From contig RHKP01000018.1 in NCBI GenBank assembly GCA_008363215.1, positions 1 to 64,000 on the forward strand: 64,000 bases of DNA, written 5' to 3'. Below are positions 36,348 through 45,714 of this stretch, piece after piece (positions within the stretch are counted from its first letter, which is position 1; each line of letters starts with the position of its first letter). The position numbers and the translations under genes were made by a program. The notes beneath the pieces were generated by a model that was given only the letters and a program-made list of their open reading frames with translations, searched no databases and was not told where the DNA came from. The DNA is from Cyanobacteria bacterium CYA (GTDB lineage Bacteria; Planctomycetota; Phycisphaerae; Phycisphaerales; UBA1924).

Positions 36348-38180
36348 ATGAGCGAAGCACTTGGGCGTGTGGTTCGTGAAGTGTGCGGCTCGTTGAACAA
36401 CGACCCGACGCGGATGATGGACATCGTGCGGGGCGTGCAGCAGAAACTGGGTTGCGTGAATGAAGAGGCGATCGACGGCATCGCCCACTGGACGGGCGCC
36501 CAGCGGGTCGAGGTCGCCGGTGTGGTCGATTTCTACTCGTTCTTCAGCCGTGAGAAGCAGGGCAAGGTGGTCATCCGCCTGTGCGATGACATCATCGACC
36601 GCTTCTCGGGCTACGGCGCCGTGCGCGAGGCCTTTGAGAGCGAGTTGGGTATCACGATCGGACAGACCACGCCCGACGGGCTGATCACGCTGGAGCGCAC
36701 GCCGTGCATCGGCATGTGCGACCAGGCGCCGGGCGCGCTGGTCAACGAGGTGCCGGTCACGCACCTGTCCACCGACAAGGCGCGGCGGATCGTGCGGGAA
36801 CTGCGCACGCACGGAGATCCGAAGAAACTCGTCAAGCGCGTCGGCGACGGCAACAACGCCCACCCGCTCATTCACTCCATGGTCGAGAACAACGTGCGAC
36901 TGGAAGGCCCGGTGATTTTCACGCCCGAACGACGCGGCGAGGCGATCACGAAGGCGCTGGCCATGACCCCGGCCGAGGTCATCCGCGCCATCAAGACTTC
37001 GCGCCTGCGCGGCCGCGGCGGCGCCGGTTTCCCGGTGGGCATGAAGTGGGAGTTTGCCCGTGCCGCCCGCGGCGATCGCAAACTGATCTTCTGCAATGCC
37101 GACGAGGGCGAGCCGGGTACGTTCAAGGACCGCGTGATCCTCACCGAGCGGGCCGACCGTGTCTTTGCCGGCATGACCATCGCCGCCTACGCGGTGGGTG
37201 CGCGTGAGGGCATCGTGTATCTTCGCGGTGAGTACGCCTATCTGCTCGCATACCTTGAAGATGTGCTCGAACGCCGGCGCAAGGACGGGCTGCTCGGGCA
37301 CAATATCATGGGGCGGCACGGCTTCGACTTCGACGTGCGCATCCAGTTGGGAGCCGGCTCCTATGTGTGCGGTGAGGAGACCGCGCTGCTCAGTTCGTGC
37401 GAGGGGAAGCCCGGTGAGCCGAAGACGCGCCCGCCCTTCCCGGTGCAGCGGGGATACCTTGGTTGTCCATCGGTGGTCAACAACGTCGAGACGCTGGCCT
37501 GCGTGACCAAGATCCTCGAGGAGGGCGCTGCGTCCTTTGCGGCCTACGGCACACAGGCCAGCAGCGGAACCAAACTGCTTTCCATCTCAGGCGACTGCAT
37601 GAGGCCCGGCATCTATGAAGTGCCCATGGGCATCGCGCTGCGCGACGTGCTCGACCTGTGCGGGGCCGACGAACCCGCGGCCGTGCAGGTCGGCGGCCCC
37701 AGCGGGCGCATGGTCGTCGCGCCCGATGATTTTGATCGCGTCATCTGCTACGACGACTTGGCCACGGGCGGAGCGATCATGGTGTTCGGGCCAGAGCGCG
37801 ACCTGCTGGACGTGGTGGCAGCGTTCATGGACTTCTTCGTCGAAGAGAGTTGCGGATACTGCACCCCGTGCCGCGTCGGCAACGTGCTGATGCGCGAGCG
37901 CCTGGAGGTGATCCGCCAGGGACGCGGCGAGCCGGGCGACCTGCAGTACCTGGAGGAACTGGGCGCGATGGTCAAGGCCACCAGCCGTTGCGGACTGGGG
38001 CAGATGTCGCCCAACCCGATCACGACGACCCTCAAGAGTTTCCGCCCGATTTATGAAGCGCGCGTCAGCCCGGGGGCGCATGGCTTCCGGCGCTCGTTTG
38101 ATCTCGGACAGGCCGTTTCGCAGGCCGAACGCATCGCAGGACGCGAGTCGGTGCACAGGCAGGAGGTCACCCATGAGTGA
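36348..38180 (+). CDS. hoxF: NAD-reducing hydrogenase diaphorase subunit HoxF (NuoE-NuoF fusion)
   Basis: 610 residues. An N-terminal NuoE-like thioredoxin-fold domain (about 1-155) with a 2Fe-2S cluster (RLCDD, RTPCIGMCDQAPG) is followed by the NuoF-like domain: NADH site RGRGGAGFPVGMKW, FMN site CNADEGEPGTFKDR and the [4Fe-4S] motif SCGYCTPCRVG with a late Cys in SRCGLG. It exchanges electrons between NAD(H) and the hydrogenase module. Because NuoE is fused, no separate hoxE is needed, as in the Ralstonia soluble hydrogenase. Its end overlaps hoxU by eight bases. Confidence 0.94.
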   Translation: MSEALGRVVREVCGSLNNDPTRMMDIVRGVQQKLGCVNEEAIDGIAHWTGAQRVEVAGVVDFYSFFSREKQGKVVIRLCDDIIDRFSGYGAVREAFESELGITIGQTTPDGLITLERTPCIGMCDQAPGALVNEVPVTHLSTDKARRIVRELRTHGDPKKLVKRVGDGNNAHPLIHSMVENNVRLEGPVIFTPERRGEAITKALAMTPAEVIRAIKTSRLRGRGGAGFPVGMKWEFARAARGDRKLIFCNADEGEPGTFKDRVILTERADRVFAGMTIAAYAVGAREGIVYLRGEYAYLLAYLEDVLERRRKDGLLGHNIMGRHGFDFDVRIQLGAGSYVCGEETALLSSCEGKPGEPKTRPPFPVQRGYLGCPSVVNNVETLACVTKILEEGAASFAAYGTQASSGTKLLSISGDCMRPGIYEVPMGIALRDVLDLCGADEPAAVQVGGPSGRMVVAPDDFDRVICYDDLATGGAIMVFGPERDLLDVVAAFMDFFVEESCGYCTPCRVGNVLMRERLEVIRQGRGEPGDLQYLEELGAMVKATSRCGLGQMSPNPITTTLKSFRPIYEARVSPGAHGFRRSFDLGQAVSQAERIAGRESVHRQEVTHE

Positions 38181-38925
38181 AGAGATCTTGCCATCGAGTG
38201 AAGTGACCTTCACAATTGACGGCGTGGCAGTGAAGGCCCAGTCAGGGCAGACGGTGATGGAAGCCGCCCAGGCCGCAGGGATCTACATCCCCCGTCTGTG
38301 CCACAAGGAAGGCCTGGAGCCCTACGGCGGTTGCCGCGTATGCACGGTGACGGTGAACGGGCGTCCCGCGGCCGCGTGCACCACGCCCGTAGGCGACGGC
38401 ATCACGGTCGAGAGCGAAACCGACGAGATCCGCGCCTGGCGCCGCACGGTGGTGGAGATGCTCTTTGTGGAGGGCAACCACTTCTGCATGTTCTGCGAGA
38501 AGAGCGGCAACTGCGAACTGCAGGCGCTGGGTTACCGCATGGGCATCGCCGCGCCCAGACTCCCGTACCTGTGGCCGAAACGACCGGTCGACGCATCGCA
38601 CCCCGACGTGCTGATCGACCACAATCGGTGCATCCTGTGCGCCCGGTGTGTGCGCACCAGCCGCGACATCGACGGCAAGCAGGCGTTCGGCTTTGTCGGA
38701 CGGGGGCCGGAGCGCCACGTGGCGGTCAACCCCGGGTCGCGCCTGTGCGACACCAGACTTGACGTGACCGACGAGGCGGTGGAAGCCTGCCCGGTGGGCG
38801 CCATTCTGCGCAAGCGTCGCGGATACCAAACGCCGATCGGTCGCCGTCTGTACGACCATTTGCCCATCGGATCGAACGTGGAACAGTCGGTGGAACTGAC
38901 CATCAGCCAAGGGAGTTCGTCATGA
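38173..38925 (+). CDS. hoxU: NAD-reducing hydrogenase diaphorase small subunit HoxU
   Basis: 250 residues, like the N-terminal part of NuoG. A 2Fe-2S ferredoxin site (CHKEGLEPYGGCRVC, then AACTTP), the His-Cys3 cluster region (GNHFCMFCEKSGNCELQ) and a [4Fe-4S] site (CILCARCVRTSRD with ACPVGAI) are all present. It carries electrons between HoxF and HoxY. Start at 38173 with AGGAGG at 38161-38166. Overlaps hoxY as ATGA. Confidence 0.94.
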   Translation: MSEEILPSSEVTFTIDGVAVKAQSGQTVMEAAQAAGIYIPRLCHKEGLEPYGGCRVCTVTVNGRPAAACTTPVGDGITVESETDEIRAWRRTVVEMLFVEGNHFCMFCEKSGNCELQALGYRMGIAAPRLPYLWPKRPVDASHPDVLIDHNRCILCARCVRTSRDIDGKQAFGFVGRGPERHVAVNPGSRLCDTRLDVTDEAVEACPVGAILRKRRGYQTPIGRRLYDHLPIGSNVEQSVELTISQGSSS

Positions 38926-39467
38926 GCAAGCCCAAGGTTGCCACCTGCTCACTGGCCGGGTGTTTCGGATGTCACATGTCGCTGCTCGACATCGACGAGC
39001 GCATCCTCGAACTGGTCGACTTGATCGAGTTTCACAAGACCCCGCTGACCGACATCAAGCGCTTCACAGCCCGCTGCGCAGTGGGCCTGGTCGAGGGCGG
39101 GTGCGCCAACGAGGAGAACGTCGAGGTGCTGCGGACGTTTCGCCGACACTGCGACGTGCTGGTCAGCCTGGGAGACTGCGCCACGATGGGAGGAATCCCC
39201 GCTCTGCGCAACTTCGTTCCGCTCGAAGAGTGCCTGCGCGAGGCCTACCTGGCCGGCCCCAGCGTCTACAACCCCAGCGGCGAAGTGCCCAACGACATCG
39301 AGTTGCCCCTGCTGCTCGACAAGGTGCGCCCGTGCCACGAGGTGGTGAAGATCGACTACTTCCTTCCCGGGTGTCCGCCGTCGGCCGACACCATCTGGGC
39401 GGCTCTCAAGGCGCTGCTCAGCGGCGAGCCGATGGAACTGCCCTACCAGTTGATCAAGTACGACTAG
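38922..39467 (+). CDS. hoxY: [NiFe]-hydrogenase small subunit HoxY
   Basis: 181 residues, the short form of group 3 small subunits with only the proximal [4Fe-4S] cluster: CSLAGCFGCHMS, SLGDCATMGG and LPGCPPS supply the cysteines. It accepts electrons from the nickel-iron site in HoxH and passes them to HoxU. It overlaps hoxU by four bases, and hoxH follows after nine bases. Cytoplasmic: there is no Tat signal. Confidence 0.94.
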   Translation: MSKPKVATCSLAGCFGCHMSLLDIDERILELVDLIEFHKTPLTDIKRFTARCAVGLVEGGCANEENVEVLRTFRRHCDVLVSLGDCATMGGIPALRNFVPLEECLREAYLAGPSVYNPSGEVPNDIELPLLLDKVRPCHEVVKIDYFLPGCPPSADTIWAALKALLSGEPMELPYQLIKYD

Positions 39468-39476
39468 GAGTCAGAG

Positions 39477-40912
39477 ATGTCGGCGACGAACACAAGCAAG
39501 CGCGTGGTGATTGAGCCGGTGACACGTGTGGAAGGGCACGGCAAGGTCACGATCCTGCTCGACGATGCCAACCGCGTGACGCAGGCACGCCTGCACATCG
39601 TCGAGTTCCGCGGGTTTGAGCGCTTCATCTGCGGCAGACCCTACTGGGAAATGCCCGTAGCCGTGCAGCGCCTCTGCGGCATCTGCCCGGTCAGCCACCA
39701 CCTGTGCGCCGCCAAGGCGATCGACAAGATCGTCGGTGTCGACCGCCTGACCCCCACGGGCGAGAAGATGCGCACTACGGACAGATGTTCCAGAGCCACA
39801 GTTTGCACTTCTTCCACCTGGCCAGTCCTGATCTCTTGTTCGGCTTCGACGCAGATCCGGCTGTGCGCAACGTCGTGGGCATCATCGAGCAGCATCGCGA
39901 TCTGGCTGTGCAGGCCGTGCTCATGCGCAAGTTCGGGCAGGAGATCATCAAGGCCACCGCGGGCAAGAAGGTGCATGGCACCGGCGCCATCCCGGGCGGG
40001 ATCAACAAGAACCTGTCGATCGCCGAGCGCGATGCATTGCTCGCCGACGCCCCGCAAATGCTCTCGTGGGCCAGGTCGGCCGTCGACATCGCGAAGAACT
40101 ACACGCTCGATAACTTCGACAAGATCAAGGACTTCGGCTCGTTCGAGTCCGCCTCGCTCTCGATCATCCGCGACGACGGGGCGATGGATCTCTACAACGG
40201 CGGACTGCGTGCCATCGACAAGGACGGGCAGACCATCTTCGACCACGTGCCCAACGACCGCTACCTCGACTACATCGCCGAGGGCGTCAAGGACTGGTCC
40301 TACATGAAGTTCCCCTTCATTCGTTCCATCGGGCCCGATGACGGCTGGTACCGCGTCGGGCCATTGGCACGCCTCAACACGTGCGATTTCATCGACACGC
40401 CCGAGGCCGAGGCTGCCCGCAAGGACTTCAAATCACTGACCGACGGCAAGCCGAACCACGTGACCATGGCCTTCCACTGGGCCCGCATGATCGAAACGCT
40501 GCACTCAATCGAGCAGATCATCGGCCTGCTGCACGACCGCGACCTGCAGGGCACCGATCTGGTCGCCCGCGGCGATCGTCGAAACGAGGGCGTGGGAATC
40601 ATCGAGGCCCCGCGCGGCACCCTCTTTCACCACTATCGCGTCGACGAGCACGACCTGGTCACCATGTGCAACCTGATCGTCTCGACCACCAGCAACAACG
40701 AGCCGATGAACCGCTCGGTCCGTCGCGTGGCCGAGCAGTACATCTCGGGCAAGCCGCGGGTGACCGAGCCGATGCTCAACGCGGTGGAAGTGGCCATCCG
40801 CGCCTACGACCCCTGCCTCAGTTGCGCCACGCACGCGGTGGGACAGATGCCCCTGGAGATCGAGTTGATCGGCCCCGACGGAGGCGTCATCGACCGGGGG
40901 TCCAAGGGATGA
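39477..40912 (+). pseudogene. hoxH: [NiFe]-hydrogenase large subunit HoxH, frameshifted
   Basis: The first part (39477 to about 39773) encodes EPVTRVEGHGK and the first nickel motif RLCGICPVSHH. At 39771-39775 the frame changes: TPTGEKMR should continue R-x-x-HYGQMFQSH, but HYGQMFQSH is found in another frame. The spacing fits loss of about ten bases. The second part runs cleanly to 40912 with FPFIRSIG, EAPRGTLFHHY, the second nickel motif DPCLSCATH and a C-terminal extension of about 25 residues for removal by the protease. Total length is otherwise normal (about 480). All other hox and hyp genes look intact, so this is either a recent inactivation or a sequencing/assembly error. Confidence 0.9.
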
Positions 40913-41445
40913 ACGCTCATCCGTCCACACTGGTGATCGGCTACGGCAACCCCGGTCGGCAGGACGACGGGCTCGGCCCGCGCGCCGCCGAGGCCGTGGA
41001 ACTCGCACGCCTCCCCGGCGTCGACGTCCTGTGTGACTATCAACTCAATGTCGAGCACGCCGACGACGTTCGCCGGCACGAAGTGATCGTGTTCATCGAC
41101 GCGGCCCTTGCCGGGGCGGGCCCGTGCTTCCTGCGGCGACTGCTGCCGCGTGCGTGCGGGGCGTTCAGCACGCACACCATGCGCCCCGAAGCCGTTCTCG
41201 CGCTGGCACGCGACACCTTCGGGTGGTCGGGGCGCGCGTTCCTGCTCGGTATCCGGGGATATGCGTTTGGAGATTTCGGCGAAGACCTGAGCAGCGCCGC
41301 CGCAGCCAACCTTGAACAGGCCTGCGCCCTGCTGCTCACCGGGCTGCGCGAAGGTCTGCTCGACGCGCATGTCACCGGCCCGCCGACGTACGATTCCTAC
41401 ACACCTTGTCACGGTGGTGAGCCATGCACGAAGGCAAGCACGTGA
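40909..41445 (+). CDS. hoxW: Hydrogenase maturation protease (HoxW/HyaD type)
   Basis: 178 residues. The N-terminal GYGNPGRQDDGLGPRAAEAV carries the nickel-sensing Asp of the HybD/HyaD peptidase family, and HTMRPEAVLALA the conserved His region. It removes the C-terminal extension of the large subunit after nickel insertion, closing the active site. It starts inside the hoxH stop (ATGA), so the two were translated together. The C-terminus (HGGEPCTKAST) overlaps the receiver gene by 22 bases. Confidence 0.9.
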   Translation: MNAHPSTLVIGYGNPGRQDDGLGPRAAEAVELARLPGVDVLCDYQLNVEHADDVRRHEVIVFIDAALAGAGPCFLRRLLPRACGAFSTHTMRPEAVLALARDTFGWSGRAFLLGIRGYAFGDFGEDLSSAAAANLEQACALLLTGLREGLLDAHVTGPPTYDSYTPCHGGEPCTKAST

Positions 41446-41801
41446 TCCTGTACGTGGACGACGATCCCGATTACCGCTACGCCATGCGCCAACTGCTCGA
41501 AGCGAACGGCATGGAGATGGTCGAAGCCGCCGACGGTGAGGAGGGCCTGTGCGCCTACCGCGACCACAAGCCCGAACTCATTCTCCTGGATCTCATGATG
41601 GAGGAAATCGACGCGGGCGTCAACCTCCTCCGTGAACTCCGCGCCGACGGCAACAAGGCGCCGGTCTACCTCATCAGTTCCGTCGGCGACACCATGTCCA
41701 TGACGACCAACGCCGCAGAACTGGGCTTTGCCGGTGTCTTTCAGAAGCCGGTCAACCCCAAGGCGCTGCTCGCGGTGCTCCAGTCACGCCTGCACCATTG
41801 A
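41424..41801 (+). CDS. Single-domain response regulator (receiver only)
   Basis: 125 residues, only a CheY-like receiver: acidic triad YVDDDPD, phosphoacceptor Asp in LILLDLMME (about residue 54), Ser/Thr in LISSVGD and Lys in FQKPV. There is no DNA-binding output domain, so it must act by protein contact or in a phosphorelay. It overlaps the protease gene and lies 14 bases from the 3' end of the histidine kinase on the other strand. Its place inside the hydrogenase operon suggests control linked to hydrogen or redox state (inference). Confidence 0.9.
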   Translation: MHEGKHVILYVDDDPDYRYAMRQLLEANGMEMVEAADGEEGLCAYRDHKPELILLDLMMEEIDAGVNLLRELRADGNKAPVYLISSVGDTMSMTTNAAELGFAGVFQKPVNPKALLAVLQSRLHH

Positions 41802-41815
41802 TCGCCCCCTGACGT

Positions 41816-43297
41816 TCAGGAAGCAACGTCGGGCGTGCGGCGGCAGGCGGGCAGTTCCAGCCAGAATGTGCTGCCTTCACCCGTTCGGCTGCGCGCGCCC
41901 ACCGTCCCGCCGTGCATCTCTGCGATGCGCCTCACCAGCGAGAGCCCAAGCCCCGCCCCGCGCACCTTGCTGGTATGCGGGTTGCTCCGCCCAAGCCGTG
42001 TGAACTCCTGGAACAGGCGCTGCTGGTCGCCCGCGCTGATGCCGATGCCGTTGTCGCTCACCTCCAGCCGCACGAACTCCTCACGCTCCAGCACCCGCGC
42101 CACGATCGTGCCCCCGTCGGGCGTGTACTTGATCGCGTTGGTCACGTAATTGACAATCGCCTCCTTCAGCAGCCGCGGCACCCCGAAAACCAGCGCCGCA
42201 CCCTCGCCCGGCTCGGTCCGCAGTGTGTGCCGGTGCGCAGCCGCCAGATCGGCGTGTTCCTCGATCACCTCGTCGAGCAGGAACGCGAGCGACACCTCGA
42301 TGCTGTGCTCGGCCAGGTCAGTCGTGTCCAGTTCGCTCAGCAGGCGCAGATCCTTGAGCAGCGCATCGATCCCGCCCAGTTGCTTGAGCGCCCGGTCCAA
42401 CTGGTCCTGCTGCCTCTGATCGAGCGGCCCGCACAGCCCCTGCCGCATGTTGCCCACCAGCATCGACACCACCCCAACCGGCGAGTTGATGTCATGCAGC
42501 GCCACCCGCAGAAACTCCTGTCGCATCGTGCTCAACTTCTGCAACTCGATGGTCTTGCTCTGAATGTCGGCCTCAGCACGGCGCAGCGCCTGTACCAGAC
42601 TGGTCAGCAGCAATCCGACCAGCACAAAAAGCGTCGGATAGACCAGCACAAGCGTCAGCGCGTAGCGACCGTCGATCGGCCCGCCGCCCATCACCGCCCC
42701 CACGGGCATGCGCGCGGGAATCAGCCCGAAGTACTCGCACAGCACCAACGTCGACAGCAGCACCGAGGCCGTCGCCACCGCGATCATCGCCGTCGTCCGC
42801 GACAGCAGCAGCGACGTGATCACCACGTGAAACAGGTAGAACGCTAGGAACGGGCTGCGCGCCCCGCCCACCAGCCACACCACGATCGTCAACGCCAGAA
42901 AGTCCAGCACCATCGACCCGCGGAACAACCGTCGCAGCACGCGCCGGTGCTCGGCCGCGTGCTCCGGATCGCACCGCGACCAGGCCACCCGCAGGATCGC
43001 GACGTTGTACGCTGCGATGAAGCCCGCCACCAGCGTCAGCGAGCGCACCTCCAGCCCGTCGATCCCCAGCACCGAGTGCCCGATCAGCGCCGCCGCCACA
43101 ATGGCCGGCGCCACCACGAACCGCGCCTTGATGTGCAGCAGCAGTCGCTGCCCCAGCAATCGCTCATGCGTGAGCAGCGCCGCCGCCTCGACTGTCGAAC
43201 CGCCCCGCAATGGAGCAACCCGCTCGTCCATACCGACCCCACACGCCCAACAATCCAGTGTACCTCGCCGACCACGGGTCTGCACCCGCTCAGCCAT
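41816..43297 (-). CDS. Membrane-bound sensor histidine kinase
   Basis: 493 residues. Six hydrophobic helices (about residues 60-245) form the sensor part, and a coiled segment leads to the H-box RVALHDINSPVGVV (phosphorylated His) and a HATPase domain with N-box NYVTNAIKYTP, G1 DNGIGI and G2 GAGLGLSLV. The ATG at 43297 has GGAG six bases upstream; an alternative ATG at 43231 is possible. It is transcribed against the hydrogenase genes, ending next to the receiver gene and starting 20 bases from hypA. It may phosphorylate that receiver. No heme or cofactor motif was seen in the sensor part. Confidence 0.88.
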   Translation of the reverse strand: MAERVQTRGRRGTLDCWACGVGMDERVAPLRGGSTVEAAALLTHERLLGQRLLLHIKARFVVAPAIVAAALIGHSVLGIDGLEVRSLTLVAGFIAAYNVAILRVAWSRCDPEHAAEHRRVLRRLFRGSMVLDFLALTIVVWLVGGARSPFLAFYLFHVVITSLLLSRTTAMIAVATASVLLSTLVLCEYFGLIPARMPVGAVMGGGPIDGRYALTLVLVYPTLFVLVGLLLTSLVQALRRAEADIQSKTIELQKLSTMRQEFLRVALHDINSPVGVVSMLVGNMRQGLCGPLDQRQQDQLDRALKQLGGIDALLKDLRLLSELDTTDLAEHSIEVSLAFLLDEVIEEHADLAAAHRHTLRTEPGEGAALVFGVPRLLKEAIVNYVTNAIKYTPDGGTIVARVLEREEFVRLEVSDNGIGISAGDQQRLFQEFTRLGRSNPHTSKVRGAGLGLSLVRRIAEMHGGTVGARSRTGEGSTFWLELPACRRTPDVAS

Positions 43298-43317
43298 ACC
43301 ATTCTCCTGTCCTCCCC

Positions 43318-43662
43318 ATGCACGAAGCCGCCATCACAAACGCGTTGATCGAACAGGTGCGGACCGCCCTTCCGCCCGACGCCCGTCTTCTGCGCTGCGT
43401 CGTGCAGGTCGGCCAACTGGAACACCTGGACTCTGAGGTCATGCAGACCATCTGGCAGGCCTCCATCGCCGGCACCGACCTCGATGGTGCGGGGCTGGAC
43501 GTCGAACCGGTGCCGCTCCGCGTGCGCTGCGGCTCGTGCGGCCTCGACTTCACCCCGTCCGATCGCGCCATCATGCTCTGCCCCGCGTGCGGCAGCGTAA
43601 AGCCTCGGATCCTCGCCGGCACCGGCGTCATCCTCCGCAGTCTGGAAGTGGAAGGAGTGTGA
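43318..43662 (+). CDS. hypA: Hydrogenase nickel-insertion protein HypA
   Basis: 114 residues. The start ATG at 43318 gives MHEAAI, the invariant nickel-binding N-terminus with His2. The zinc site is CGSC...CPAC. It delivers nickel with HypB. No clear ribosome-binding site is seen, and the start lies only 20 bases from the divergent kinase start, so the two promoters must overlap or lie inside genes. Three bases separate it from hypB. Confidence 0.94.
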   Translation: MHEAAITNALIEQVRTALPPDARLLRCVVQVGQLEHLDSEVMQTIWQASIAGTDLDGAGLDVEPVPLRVRCGSCGLDFTPSDRAIMLCPACGSVKPRILAGTGVILRSLEVEGV

Positions 43663-43665
43663 GCG

Positions 43666-44373
43666 ATGGAGATCAGGGTGGTTCAGAACGTCCTCAAACT
43701 CAACGACGAGGTGGCCGCCCTCAATCGCCGCGCCCTGGCCGACGCGGGCGTGGCCTGTCTCAACATCATGGGCTCGCCCGGGTGCGGCAAGACCGCACTG
43801 CTCGAATCCACCCTCCCGCGCCTGCGCCCGGAACTGAGTATCGGCGTGATCACCGGTGACATCGCCACGACCCGCGACGCCGAGCGACTGGCCGACCTCT
43901 GCGACGCCGTCACGCAAATCAACACGGGCGGCTCCTGCCACCTCGACGCCAATCAGGTGCGACAGGGCCTGGCCAACCTGCCGCTGCCCGCACTCGACCT
44001 GGTCATCATCGAAAACGTCGGCAATCTCATCTGCCCGGTCACCTTCGACCTTGGGCAGGGCGCCAAGGTCGGGCTGTTCAGCGTGCCCGAGGGGGCCGAC
44101 AAGCCGGCCAAGCACCCACGCATCGTCCTCGAAGCCGACGTGCTCGTGCTGACCAAGACTGACCTCTTGCCCTACGTCCCCTTCGACAAGCGCGTCTTCC
44201 TCGCCGACCTGCGCTCGCTGCGTGAGGACGTGCCTCTCATCGAGACGTCAGTCGTCAGCGGCCTCGGGCTCGATGCGTGGTGCGACTGGGTCAGGCGCTT
44301 CGTCGCGGCACGGGGAACGACGCGAACTCAACACGGAACCCACGACGAAGTTTCACAGAGTTTCGCAGAGTAG
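43666..44373 (+). CDS. hypB: Hydrogenase maturation GTPase HypB
   Basis: 235 residues. The P-loop is GSPGCGKTAL, with TGDIATTRDAERL, the zinc/nickel-binding TGGSCHLDA and guanine motif LTKTDLLPY. It is a SIMIBI-class GTPase that powers nickel insertion. It lacks the His-rich N-terminus of some HypBs. The last 18 or so residues (TQHGTHDEVSQSFAE) extend beyond the usual end and are encoded by a sequence that looks intergenic. Last gene of the hydrogenase locus. Confidence 0.94.
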   Translation: MEIRVVQNVLKLNDEVAALNRRALADAGVACLNIMGSPGCGKTALLESTLPRLRPELSIGVITGDIATTRDAERLADLCDAVTQINTGGSCHLDANQVRQGLANLPLPALDLVIIENVGNLICPVTFDLGQGAKVGLFSVPEGADKPAKHPRIVLEADVLVLTKTDLLPYVPFDKRVFLADLRSLREDVPLIETSVVSGLGLDAWCDWVRRFVAARGTTRTQHGTHDEVSQSFAE

Positions 44374-44460
44374 ATTCTCTTCATTGTCAGGATCCAACTC
44401 TGAACTCCGCGCTGCTCCGCGCTGAAATGCACCTTCTCGGCGCCTTCTGTGGCTCCAACC

Positions 44461-45714
44461 TCAGTTGCACCCGTTGGCGAAGGTCGCCAGGAACGACTGC
44501 ACGTCGAAGAAGTTGAGCACACTGTCGCCGTTGAGGTCGGCCAGGTGGTTACCGCCGCTGAACGCATTGAGATACGCCTGCACGTCGAAGAAGTCGAGCA
44601 CGCCCCACGGCTCGGCAAAGTCCGCCTGGTTGCACCCAAAATCCAGCGTCACGATCCACGCGCCCTGGAAGGCTGTGTGCCCGATGATCACGCGCCCGTC
44701 GGCCGAAATCGCCTGCGCCACTTCCAGGTTCAGTCCCGTCGGCACCGAGCCGCCGTGACTGGTGATGTAGTCCTTCAGCGGCACCAGCGGCCCCGTGCCG
44801 TTGGGCTGAATCCACGCGCGCCGATTGCCTAGCAGAAAGTCAAAGCCCACGATGGTCCCGTTGTCGGCAATGTCGAACGCGTTCCCGCCCCACCCGCCGA
44901 TCAGCGAGCCGGCGCCGATCACTTCCACGCCCCCCGCAGCAGTCCACTTCACCGCGTCAAACGCGCCGTCGCCGTCGCCCATGTACAGCGTACCGAGCAG
45001 GATCTGCCCGTCGTCGCTCATGCCGTGCCACTCGCCCTCCGCATCGCCGCTCGGGTCGAGCAACGTGCCCTCAAGTGTGTCTCCGTTCCACACCGCCGGA
45101 GTGCGGTTGAAGTTGCCCTGGGCAAAGCCTGCGATCACCGACCCGTCAGCCGAGCAGATGCTGGCGCGATTGCCGCCGTTGGCCAGGTTCTCCAGTTCCT
45201 GCATCCCCGTCGCCTCGGTCCAGCAGAACCCCCGCCCCAAGCACCCGTCCCACGACAACCCCACCACCACCGATCCGTCGGCCGACACTTCGTACGCATC
45301 GGAACGACTCGGGCACACACCCGCATTGGGCAGCCAACCCAGACCGACCCACCCGCCAGCATCCGTCCACATCGCCGCCTCGTTGGAGAACTCCTCTACG
45401 CTCGTCTCGGGTATCTGGCCGACGATGATCGAGCCGTCGTCCGACAGCGCGGCCGCGGCGTCGCCGCCCGTGGCGATCGCCTGACTCTCAATCACGGTGA
45501 GCGTGTTGGTCCAGCGATCCCAACGGTACCCGTCGTCAGGGAAAAAGTCGCCGTCGGAATCCAAACTACCGAGCACGTAGCGACCGTTCGGAGTCAGGTC
45601 GTTGGCCGACACCGCGTTGGGGATGAAGTCGAAGGTGGCCGAGACCTGTGCCCCGGCGCACACCACAAGCGTCAGCGACAACGAGACGCCGGCGACATTC
45701 CAGTGACGGTTCAT
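44461..45714 (-). CDS. Exported HAF-repeat-like protein with dockerin-type C-terminus
   Basis: 417 residues from the ATG at 45714. A signal peptide ends VVCAGAQV. The body has repeats of about 50 residues with S-x-D-G-x-I/V-x-x-G motifs: SDDGSIIVG, SADGSVVVG, SADGSVIAG, SDDGQILLG and SADGRVIIG, as in HAF-type extracellular repeat proteins. The C-terminal 60 residues form a dockerin-like pair: FGCNQADFAEP, then DFFDVQAYLNAFSGG, DLNGDSVLNFFDVQSFLATF and a terminal GCN. The two flanking Cys and EF-hand-like loops match the GC-type dockerin used by Phycisphaerae exported proteins. Probably surface attached; the role is unknown. Confidence 0.82.
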   Translation of the reverse strand: MNRHWNVAGVSLSLTLVVCAGAQVSATFDFIPNAVSANDLTPNGRYVLGSLDSDGDFFPDDGYRWDRWTNTLTVIESQAIATGGDAAAALSDDGSIIVGQIPETSVEEFSNEAAMWTDAGGWVGLGWLPNAGVCPSRSDAYEVSADGSVVVGLSWDGCLGRGFCWTEATGMQELENLANGGNRASICSADGSVIAGFAQGNFNRTPAVWNGDTLEGTLLDPSGDAEGEWHGMSDDGQILLGTLYMGDGDGAFDAVKWTAAGGVEVIGAGSLIGGWGGNAFDIADNGTIVGFDFLLGNRRAWIQPNGTGPLVPLKDYITSHGGSVPTGLNLEVAQAISADGRVIIGHTAFQGAWIVTLDFGCNQADFAEPWGVLDFFDVQAYLNAFSGGNHLADLNGDSVLNFFDVQSFLATFANGCN

